A stretch of 14,605 nt of DNA. It comes from Chloroflexota bacterium. Its GTDB lineage: Bacteria > Chloroflexota > Chloroflexia > Thermomicrobiales > UBA6265. The notes under the pieces are model-generated. The model searched no databases. It was not told the DNA's origin and saw nothing but the letters and a program-made list of their open reading frames with translations. This document shows, piece by piece, positions 1 to 7,352 of this stretch; within the stretch, counting starts at the first letter, position 1; each line of letters opens with the position of its first letter. The stretch spans positions 1-14,605 of the forward strand of contig JAFAEA010000244.1 of the NCBI GenBank assembly GCA_023424355.1, given 5' to 3'. The position numbers were made by a program, and so were the translations under genes.

Positions 1-150
1 ATTCCGCCTCCCTCTCGTCATTCCGAGCTTGTCGAGGAATCCCCGCGCGAAGCGCAATGCCGAAGGCATCCAAGGGGTGGAGTTGGCACAGTTGCGGCTT
101 CGCCGGGGGATTCTTCGGGCTTCGCCCTCTGAATGACGTGGAGGCGGAAT
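1..150. repeat. Long imperfect palindrome, probable dispersed intergenic repeat
   Basis: The two ends are inverted copies. Bases 1-11 (ATTCCGCCTCC) pair exactly with 140-150, 16-23 (CGTCATTC) with 131-138, and 34-44 (GAGGAATCCCC) with 106-116 at 10 of 11 positions. The middle holds a small hairpin at 57-69 (ATGCC, GAA, GGCAT). The whole unit could fold into one stem of about 150 bases. It resembles the 'cattccgagc...gaggaatc / gattcttcg...gaatgac' class of intergenic palindromes that recur in several bacterial genomes; that likeness is from memory. It shows no coding sense. It begins at the window edge, so it may extend further left. Confidence 0.65.
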
Positions 151-463
151 TCTGTTATCCGCAATCGCATGGTCATTATCGACCGAAGGTCGATTGCCCG
201 CGCATAAAGCGCGAGCCTACGCGTGTTCGGAGGCATCACCGGCCGATTCCATATGGGTTCCTGCAACCCGGGGGATAAGGGCACGCTTCGCTGCCATGGC
301 CGAGCCGCAGGCGAGAAGCGGCAGCGAGCCCTCTACTGCGTTCGGCCGCCTTCGGCACCCCGGGCGTACGGATGGTCCCGGCCGGTTGGGTTGGTTGCGG
401 AATTGGTCCCCCGGTGGCCGCCCACTCCCAGACGCACTGCGGTGCATCCGGATCGGGACGGCC
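151..463. other. Non-coding region with several hairpins, downstream of the defence operon
   Basis: I see no credible gene in these 313 bases; the open frames crossing it have no family resemblance. It holds short inverted repeats: 178-194 (ATCGACC, GAA, GGTCGAT), 200-212 (GCGC, ATAAA, GCGC), 255-269 (GGGTT, CCTGC, AACCC), 288-295 paired with 320-327 (TCGCTGCC/GGCAGCGA, with a 4-bp outer extension 279-282/328-331), and 345-356 (GCCG, CCTT, CGGC). The minus-strand operon ends at 464, so its mRNA runs into this region. None of the hairpins is followed by a clear U tract on the minus strand, so I cannot name an intrinsic terminator. Confidence 0.5.
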
Positions 464-3400
464 CTACCCCGCCGGTTTGGCCGCGACGATGGCTGGGTGG
501 TTGGCAAACGTATCGTACGCCTCCAGGCACAGGCGCTTGGTGCGGAACTCGCCGAACTCGGCTTCGTCCTTGCGTTTCACGATCGGGAAGGTCTCCAGGA
601 TGTAATCGAAATCGTCTCGCGAGATGCCATACAGATGCGCATAGATGCCATCCAGATCGGCCCGCAACTGCGCCCGACGTTCCTCATCCCAAATGAACGG
701 CTCACCCTCGTACCCGAGATCGCGCGCGAACGGGGTCATATCGTGCGCGGTGTACGTGAGCTCCAGCACGCGAGGTGTGATGAGGTCCTGGAGATCGTGA
801 GAGTAGGTCTCGGGAGGAAGAACGGGGAGCTGCTTGAATGTGTAGAACTTCAAATGGGTGCCCCCGATCTTTTGCCGAGTGGCGTAGTCAAACACAAAGG
901 AGTTGAAATCAGCTACGAGACTCGCGATTCGAGGTGATGTCGATTGAAAATCATCAATGAGTAGCCAAGTATCGCCTGCACCGGCTCTAGGCGTGAATCC
1001 ACTAATTGTTGTACGCATATTTGTCGAGTTCGTTATGTCGCGCCAACCAACCATCCATTCTCGAGAATGTGAGGCTTTCGTATCGACCTCTCCTGCACCA
1101 ACCCAATACCTCGGGGTGACGACGAAGTTGGGATCAGCATGTTCGCCATCGGAGACATCCCGCACCTTGCCATCGCGCTCGAACGTTGCGAAGCGGTGGT
1201 CGAACTGGTGCATGAGCTTCGCTTCGTACAGTGGCAGGTACTCGCCATCCGCACCACGGAATCGACCGTCCGCGCCGAGCCTGGCGGCGACGTTCTCCAG
1301 CTCCTCCCGCGTCCGGAAGAGGTGGGAATCGTTCGACATATCGAACATTCTGTTAAACTTCACACCCCACGGATTCCCCTCGTCTCCCTTGTTCTCATCT
1401 ACCAACACCGGTGCAGCCTGATAGATCTGTTTCGTGAGATCAGCATCACGCGCACTGCGGAAGATTGGCACGGTTTTGGTGTTCGGGTTCACCAGGGCAA
1501 TGTCCTCGGCACCGAGGGTGAAGGTCTTCTCCGGATCCTGAATGTCCACCGGATCGTACAGGAAGAATCCGGCCTGGAAACGTGTATCCTGTCGCGCCCG
1601 ACCAGCAAGGGTGATAACGGAGAACTTGTACGATCGATGCACATTCTCGAACAATGCCCGGCGATTCTCGAAGTCGAACAACGCCGCCAGTGATGCCTCC
1701 TGCACCAGATCGGCAAAGAAGAACTTGTTGGTATCGTCTGTGGCGATGCCAGTCGGCACAATAATGCCGGCCCGACCAGTGGGTGCAATCATTTTGCGGA
1801 AATGCTCGGCAAACACTGAATACAGGTTCACATCGCCACGACCAGTGAGCGGATACCGCTCGGAGGTGCGCAGAAAGATACTGGCGCTTTCTGCCTGATG
1901 CACGGCGTTGTGGAACTCCGCCAGCAGGGTTGGGTTCTCCTTCTCCAGAGCTGCAATCGCGCGGGTTCGGGCCGCCTTGTTGGCTGATGTGGCGATCGCA
2001 TCGTCCCGACCGGCGAAGAATTCCTTCTCCTGCAGCTTCACCCGCTCCCACGGCGGGTTGCCGAGTACGGTATCGAAGCCGCCCATCTGAAACACCTCCG
2101 GGAACTCCAGCGGCCAGTGGAAGAAGCCGACATCCCCCGCCACGGCTCTGGCCCGGCCAACAGTATCGCCAGGGACATCTCCGTGGTTGCTCATCCGGCG
2201 CACTGTGGCACTTGTCGGTACATGCCGCTGGTTGCCAGCAGTCAGCGGGGCGAAGAAGGCATAGGTCCACAAATCACTCGCAGCCGCAGCCTTCTGCCAG
2301 TCAGCCTGTCCATGCAGTTGGTGGTAGGCGTCTGCCTTGGCCTTCACCTCATCGATGGTGTTTCCCGGCATGGCATCGATCTCGTTCAGCCGGTTCGCCA
2401 CTTTTGTCAGCAAGCTAATGTACGGATCATCGTCCCACAAGCCAGCGGCGCGAATAGGTGCGGTACTGCCATCCATCAGCGCGGTCTGGTTCGGTCGCTC
2501 CTTGGTATTGCGTTTCTTCAGCTCGCTGGCGATCTTCTTGTCGTCGCCAGTCACCGCGGTGAAGGCGCCATCCGGAATCCCCTGCTCCAGCACATCGAGA
2601 TCGAACACACCTACCAGACTATCGCCGCGCTTGATGTGGTGATCGAGGAAGCTGATGGGTGCACCGGGCTCGTGACTCTCGATCCAGAGCGCGGTTTTGC
2701 AGAGATCGATGGCCAGCGGGTTCTTATCCACACCATAGATACAGTGGCGAATGGCTTCACGCACACCGCGGCGCACATCGGCCAGCTCGGGCTCGTTCCC
2801 CTCCCCTGCCTCGATCTCCGCCAACCGACGTCCGATCCGGCGAGCGGCTCCCAACAGGAAGTGTCCGGATCCACAGGCAGGATCGATCACATTCAGCGCC
2901 AGCAGCGACTTCCGCTTGTCTTCGGTGGTGCGCATATCGGCCACAGCCTGTTCAATCACGGGATCGAGCGCGCTGTTCAGCAGTTCCTGCACCAGACTAC
3001 TCGGTGTGTAATAGCTGCCGGTTTCCTTGCGACTATTGGAGCTGGAGAACGCGAAGTGATTGCGATCGTCCGCACCGGTTTCGAGCGATGGACGTTGCTC
3101 CAGCAGGCCTTCGTACACACTGCCGAGCTCTTCAACATCCAGATCGCGATAGTTGATGCGTCTGGTAATGCCATCGCGCGTGACCTCGCTCAGCGCCTGG
3201 ATGGCGCCGAGCAAAAAGGCGTTGGCGATGAGGGGTCGGCCGGCGATGCGATCCTTGCCGTGCGTATCCGGGGCGGCATCATCGGCCACATCCGGGCAGG
3301 ATCCCGCGCCGAAGAGTCCACCACCGAGCGGATCGAGACCCAGCGCGGTTGCTTCCTGCGGGAACCGCATGGCATCGAAAGTCACCAGCAGGCTGCGCCA

Positions 3401-4459
3401 GAGATCGTCCTGATGCTTCTCGCGGTTGCGATTGCGAGATGCTTCGGTGCGCAGCCGTTCGATACTGTAGTGCTTGCGATACCGGTTGACGATGCGGTCA
3501 TCGGCATCCGGTGTGAAGAGGAGGTGTCGCTCCTCCGCCACCAGCAGGAACAGCAGTCGATAGACCAGCCGTAGCAGCTGACTGTAATAAGCATCGATGC
3601 CGAGATCGCCGGATTTGAGCCTGCCGCTCAGCCAGATATTGGCTGGATGCGCCAGCAACCCCTCGCCCAGCTGCTGAATGGCCTCCTCCACACCGGGGCG
3701 GAGCGCCTCCATGGCGCGGGCACCCTCCTTGCTGGCGGTTTGGGTCCATTGCTCCAACCAGGCGGTTTCGTTGCGCTGGCCGGGCTGCACAAAGCGGCTG
3801 CGATGCAGGATGAGCCAGAAGAGTCGGAACTCGGCGAAGTTCTCCGATTCCAGCATCCCTTCCAGATCGAACTCCACACGCAGGGCACGGTCGATCTGTC
3901 GATTCTCCCGCAGCAGGCGGAACACGAGTCCGTTGGTGACCACACCCCACTGATGCTCGCTGGCGTTCAGGTATCCCTGCATCAGCGCCTGCGGGCTGCG
4001 GGTTTCGCCACCTCCGGTGCGGGCCGCTCGGGCATCGATTTCCTGCGAGAACGAGATGATGTGGATGGGCGGATCGTTCTCCGCATCGCCGGCACGGTGG
4101 GAAACGAGGAAGCGACGATCACCAATTGCCTCGGCCTGGGCTACAAAGCGCAGCTCGCGATAGCCAAGCTCTCGCAATACCTGTTGCACCCAGGTGCGGG
4201 TCTCCGATGTGCCGAGGGACTTTTCCTGAACCAGCTTCTCTCTGGTGAGTCGGAAGGAGGCGAAGTGGGTCTGAATAGCCTGCCACGCCTGGGAGATTTC
4301 GGTATTGAGGCGGGCGTTCTCCGGCAGGCGATAATCAGCCGCGGTGAGACCACCGAGCGATTCATCCAGCGTATGAATGCGGTGGAGGATATCCGGTGGC
4401 AACAATCCACCCTCGGACCGAACTGCCACAAATGCGTTTTGCGTATTTCTTACAGACAT
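464..4459 (-). CDS. Eco57I-type adenine-N6 DNA methyltransferase, DISARM DrmMI-like
   Basis: This 1331-residue protein probably methylates adenine N6 in host DNA using S-adenosylmethionine, marking self. Visible motifs: YYTP (483-486) at the start of the catalytic domain, motif I DPACGSGHFL (526-535), an acidic motif VDKNPLAIDL (577-586), and catalytic motif IV NPPW (801-804). GIIVPTG (898-904) and the C-terminal part, with KQLPVLPPETY (1209-1219), fit the target-recognition end of Eco57I-class enzymes. Motif order I before IV, with a roughly 190-residue spacer, is normal for this class. The N-terminal 450 residues resemble the helical/nuclease-like region of such enzymes, but I see no PD-(D/E)XK catalytic set. 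I chose ATG 4459 because GAGAAGG lies 5 bases upstream and EGGLLPPD falls near the N terminus; GTG 4486 would add nine residues. It is the last gene of the operon, 46 bases after the SNF2 helicase. DrmMI is the best family match; a stand-alone restriction-modification enzyme is the alternative. Confidence 0.88.
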   Translation of the reverse strand: MSVRNTQNAFVAVRSEGGLLPPDILHRIHTLDESLGGLTAADYRLPENARLNTEISQAWQAIQTHFASFRLTREKLVQEKSLGTSETRTWVQQVLRELGYRELRFVAQAEAIGDRRFLVSHRAGDAENDPPIHIISFSQEIDARAARTGGGETRSPQALMQGYLNASEHQWGVVTNGLVFRLLRENRQIDRALRVEFDLEGMLESENFAEFRLFWLILHRSRFVQPGQRNETAWLEQWTQTASKEGARAMEALRPGVEEAIQQLGEGLLAHPANIWLSGRLKSGDLGIDAYYSQLLRLVYRLLFLLVAEERHLLFTPDADDRIVNRYRKHYSIERLRTEASRNRNREKHQDDLWRSLLVTFDAMRFPQEATALGLDPLGGGLFGAGSCPDVADDAAPDTHGKDRIAGRPLIANAFLLGAIQALSEVTRDGITRRINYRDLDVEELGSVYEGLLEQRPSLETGADDRNHFAFSSSNSRKETGSYYTPSSLVQELLNSALDPVIEQAVADMRTTEDKRKSLLALNVIDPACGSGHFLLGAARRIGRRLAEIEAGEGNEPELADVRRGVREAIRHCIYGVDKNPLAIDLCKTALWIESHEPGAPISFLDHHIKRGDSLVGVFDLDVLEQGIPDGAFTAVTGDDKKIASELKKRNTKERPNQTALMDGSTAPIRAAGLWDDDPYISLLTKVANRLNEIDAMPGNTIDEVKAKADAYHQLHGQADWQKAAAASDLWTYAFFAPLTAGNQRHVPTSATVRRMSNHGDVPGDTVGRARAVAGDVGFFHWPLEFPEVFQMGGFDTVLGNPPWERVKLQEKEFFAGRDDAIATSANKAARTRAIAALEKENPTLLAEFHNAVHQAESASIFLRTSERYPLTGRGDVNLYSVFAEHFRKMIAPTGRAGIIVPTGIATDDTNKFFFADLVQEASLAALFDFENRRALFENVHRSYKFSVITLAGRARQDTRFQAGFFLYDPVDIQDPEKTFTLGAEDIALVNPNTKTVPIFRSARDADLTKQIYQAAPVLVDENKGDEGNPWGVKFNRMFDMSNDSHLFRTREELENVAARLGADGRFRGADGEYLPLYEAKLMHQFDHRFATFERDGKVRDVSDGEHADPNFVVTPRYWVGAGEVDTKASHSREWMVGWRDITNSTNMRTTISGFTPRAGAGDTWLLIDDFQSTSPRIASLVADFNSFVFDYATRQKIGGTHLKFYTFKQLPVLPPETYSHDLQDLITPRVLELTYTAHDMTPFARDLGYEGEPFIWDEERRAQLRADLDGIYAHLYGISRDDFDYILETFPIVKRKDEAEFGEFRTKRLCLEAYDTFANHPAIVAAKPAG

Positions 4460-4464
4460 AATGG

Positions 4465-4471
4465 CCTTCTC
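4465..4471 (-). promoter_or_regulatory. Ribosome binding site deciding the methyltransferase start
   Basis: On the minus strand this reads GAGAAGG, five bases before ATG 4459. The competing in-frame GTG at 4486 has only GAAGG placed three bases away, which is too close. This favours ATG 4459, though the choice is not certain. Confidence 0.45.
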
Positions 4472-4505
4472 ATTGCACTGAAGCACGAACCTTCATTCAC
4501 CAGGG

Positions 4506-7352
4506 TTACTGGTTGGGCAGATACACAAACAGTCCGAGAATATCCACCGGCAACATCGGTTCGGCGCTCAACTGGCCGGCACCGCGAATCTGGGCAGCAT
4601 CACGCACGCGTCGGTGCGCATCCAGCACCTCGCGCGCCCGTTCCTGCGCCCGGGCATCCACCAGAGGTCGCCATTCGGGTTCATCGGCAATCGCCCGTTT
4701 CACGGTGCGAATGCGGTGATTCTCATTGATGGAATCCGTCGGTTTGGCATCGATGAGGCGGGTCATCTCGTCTTCGTCGATCGGCACAAGCACGTCCCCT
4801 TCCCATCGCCAACCGACCAGCAGGCTCTCTTCCACCAGCATTTCCTGCCGGCCAGTGCGACCAGCAGTATTGAGATGGATGCGCAGCCGCACTACGGCGA
4901 TGGTGGTTTCGATATCTACCTGATCGGTGAGCATGGCACCGCTGCGCCGTGCCGGGCGATGCTCCAGATTGGCATCCAGAGCACCATCGATAGCGATGGT
5001 GGCCAGAGCCTCCACCACATCGCTGGTGCGTCCGAGGTGGTAGTGCCCTTCGGCGACCGGCAAATCGAAATCCACCGGGATCGATGCGCTGCCAGGGATG
5101 ATGCTGCGCACGCTTTGCGGCATGCCGCTCAGTGGCAACATGGTGCGGCCATTGCGCTCCACCAGCGGTGAATTCAGCCGACTGGAGACGGCGGTGACGA
5201 AGCGCTCGACGGTCTCCACCGAACCGATGGAGGCGCGGACTTCATCCATCTCGCGCATCACGGATTCCGGATGGATGGAGCTCTGGGCGAACTTGGAGCG
5301 TCTGGTGCGGTCCTCCACCTTCTGCCACTCACTCTCCAGCGCGGCCTTCTTTTGCTCCAGTTCCTTGTCGGCTTCATCACCCATCCCAAGCTTGAGCTGG
5401 TGAGCGGTACCGCGACCGTGGAAGATGGCTTCGAACACGGAATCCATGATCTCGCCGCTTCTCTGGGGCACGGAAACGGCCACACCGAGTCGCTGGCGAA
5501 TGGTATCCGCCTTGCGGATGAGCACATCCATCACGGCGCGATCTACGGGGTTATCCTCGCCAAAGAACATGATGGTGCGGACCTCTGATCGTTCCTGTCC
5601 GAAGCGGTCGACTCGGCCTTCGCGCTGCTCGTGGCGGGTGGGGTTCCAGGCGAGATCGTAGTGGATGATGGCATCGAACTGCTCCTGCAGGTTGATACCC
5701 TCAGAGAGGCAATCCGTGGCCACCAGAATGCGCTGCGGATGCTCTCCCAGATCCACCACACGCTGCTTGCGCTCTTCGGGAGGCAGATTGCCGGTTACGG
5801 CTTGTACCTCCACATCCTTGAAGGCAGCACGCAGATGCTCAGCCACATACTCGGCAGTGGCGATATAGCGGCAGAAGACGATGGGTCGATAGCCATCCTT
5901 GAGTAGGCCACCAACGATCTTGATAACCCCCTGCAGCTTGCTATCGCTCTTGCCAGAAAGCGATTCTGCCTGCTGAATCAACTCCCGAATCTTACGTCGC
6001 TCGGTCTCCGAGGACGTGAGCTCAGTGGTATCGGCACCGGGCACCACATCATCAATCTCGGCAGCGTCTTCCATATCGGTATCGAGCACGGCACGCTGTC
6101 CCTGGGCATCCACGACATCGGCATCCTCCAACACTTGCACCTTGGTGCTGAGCGCCGCGATGGCTGCTGCCGGACTACTGATGGCACTACGCATAAGTGC
6201 CAACGCCGCCCACCACGAGACTCGCTGCTGGAATCGCTGCAATCCGCTGGATCGATCCACCTGTTTCCGGGCGAATTCCAGCACATCGTTGTAGAACGAT
6301 GCCATCTCGCGGTTCATCTTCCAGGTGGCTTCGCTGGAAACACGGGTTGGGAATGGGGTGTCGGTGTTCAGATAATCCTTGATATCCGGTCGGCGGCGCT
6401 GCACCAGATGTCTGGAAAGCTTCTTCAATAACGGATGATCGGCCTTGAGGGAGTCCTCCGCCGGCAGGTTGCCGAATTCGGGATCCAGCAGCGTCAACAG
6501 CGATTGAAACGCCTCATCGTTACCAGAATGCGGTGTGGCAGTGGTGAGAATGAGATGCCGGGTCTTGCTGCTTTCGCTGGCACCGTTCACCAGATCCTGC
6601 AGAAGTTTGTGGCGCTGCTGCTGAGCACCGCTCATGCGGCCACCGGCGGCGCTGGTGTGGGCCTCGTCCACAATCACGAACTCGGGGCAATCGGTGAGGA
6701 ACTCATAACGCCTGGCAGGACTCTTGATGTAATCAATAGAGACGATTACCGAAGGATACGCCCGGAACACGGATTGATCCTTGTCCAGCGAACGTTGCAG
6801 CTTGTTCACGGTACCGGGGCGAACCACCACGGCATCGATATCGAACTTTGATTTGAGCTCCGCCTGCCACTGATCGCACAAGTGCGCCGGACAGATGACG
6901 GCCATCCGCTGGATCTCGCCGCGATCGAGCAATTCCCGGGCGATGAGGCCGGCCTCGATCGTCTTACCGATACCAACATCATCGGCAATCAGCAGGCGCA
7001 CAGGGTCCAACCGGAGGGCCATCAGCAGAGGTACCAACTGGTAGGGTCGAGGCTCGACGGCAATGCGTCCGAAGGAACGGAAGGGGCCTGCACCGGCCCG
7101 GATATTGAGCCGCACGGCATCCAGCAACATGCGGGCAGAGAGGTAATCGCGCGAATCGGTTGGATCCGGCAGCGGGAACGTGGCCGGCTCCACATGCTCG
7201 ATCTTGTGCAGAATACCGGTGACATCGTCATCATTACCTCCCAGGGGGCGAATGGTGAGGATATCTGGATCGTCATCGCCGGGCACCACCACCCACTCAC
7301 GCCCGCGGGCACGCACCACAGATCCGATCGTGAAATCCGCTGTTGATACCAC
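4506..7352 (-). CDS. SNF2-family helicase/translocase, DISARM DrmD-like
   Basis: This 948-residue superfamily 2 ATPase is expected to translocate on double-stranded DNA. Motifs visible in order: Q-type PRPYQ (101-105), Walker A GIGKT (127-131, within ADDVGIGKT), CPAHLCDQW (154-162), DEAH (229-232), TATPHSG (271-277), motif V ATDCLSEGINLQ (545-556) and motif VI QREGRVDRFGQ (576-586). The layout is RapA/HepA-like, with two RecA lobes followed by about 350 residues containing a charged helical stretch near 655-715. An acidic linker (about 408-450) sits between the lobes. Its start is GTG 7352, which shares a base with the upstream gene's TAG stop. AAGGAG seven bases before it makes this start strong and suggests coupled translation. 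Size, motifs and the adjacent DrmMI-like methyltransferase match DrmD of class 1 DISARM. A helicase from another restriction-type system is the alternative. Confidence 0.88.
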   Translation of the reverse strand: MVSTADFTIGSVVRARGREWVVVPGDDDPDILTIRPLGGNDDDVTGILHKIEHVEPATFPLPDPTDSRDYLSARMLLDAVRLNIRAGAGPFRSFGRIAVEPRPYQLVPLLMALRLDPVRLLIADDVGIGKTIEAGLIARELLDRGEIQRMAVICPAHLCDQWQAELKSKFDIDAVVVRPGTVNKLQRSLDKDQSVFRAYPSVIVSIDYIKSPARRYEFLTDCPEFVIVDEAHTSAAGGRMSGAQQQRHKLLQDLVNGASESSKTRHLILTTATPHSGNDEAFQSLLTLLDPEFGNLPAEDSLKADHPLLKKLSRHLVQRRRPDIKDYLNTDTPFPTRVSSEATWKMNREMASFYNDVLEFARKQVDRSSGLQRFQQRVSWWAALALMRSAISSPAAAIAALSTKVQVLEDADVVDAQGQRAVLDTDMEDAAEIDDVVPGADTTELTSSETERRKIRELIQQAESLSGKSDSKLQGVIKIVGGLLKDGYRPIVFCRYIATAEYVAEHLRAAFKDVEVQAVTGNLPPEERKQRVVDLGEHPQRILVATDCLSEGINLQEQFDAIIHYDLAWNPTRHEQREGRVDRFGQERSEVRTIMFFGEDNPVDRAVMDVLIRKADTIRQRLGVAVSVPQRSGEIMDSVFEAIFHGRGTAHQLKLGMGDEADKELEQKKAALESEWQKVEDRTRRSKFAQSSIHPESVMREMDEVRASIGSVETVERFVTAVSSRLNSPLVERNGRTMLPLSGMPQSVRSIIPGSASIPVDFDLPVAEGHYHLGRTSDVVEALATIAIDGALDANLEHRPARRSGAMLTDQVDIETTIAVVRLRIHLNTAGRTGRQEMLVEESLLVGWRWEGDVLVPIDEDEMTRLIDAKPTDSINENHRIRTVKRAIADEPEWRPLVDARAQERAREVLDAHRRVRDAAQIRGAGQLSAEPMLPVDILGLFVYLPNQ

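Noticed and set aside
407..414. Eight-base match (TCCCCCGG) to the tRNA-Lys 3' region at 12962-12969, as a possible attachment-site copy
   Set aside because: Too short and too GC-rich to differ from chance; no extended match to the tRNA end was found in 1-463.
194..937. Plus-strand open frame of 247 codons at the left edge
   Set aside because: More than half is antisense to the methyltransferase C terminus, and the rest covers the hairpin region.
2117..3574. Plus-strand open frame of 485 codons inside the methyltransferase gene
   Set aside because: It lies antisense to a gene with clear motifs and shows no family resemblance; antisense frames without stops are common in this base composition.
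3647..4729. Plus-strand open frame of 360 codons
   Set aside because: It crosses the junction of two well-supported minus-strand genes and has no recognisable domain.
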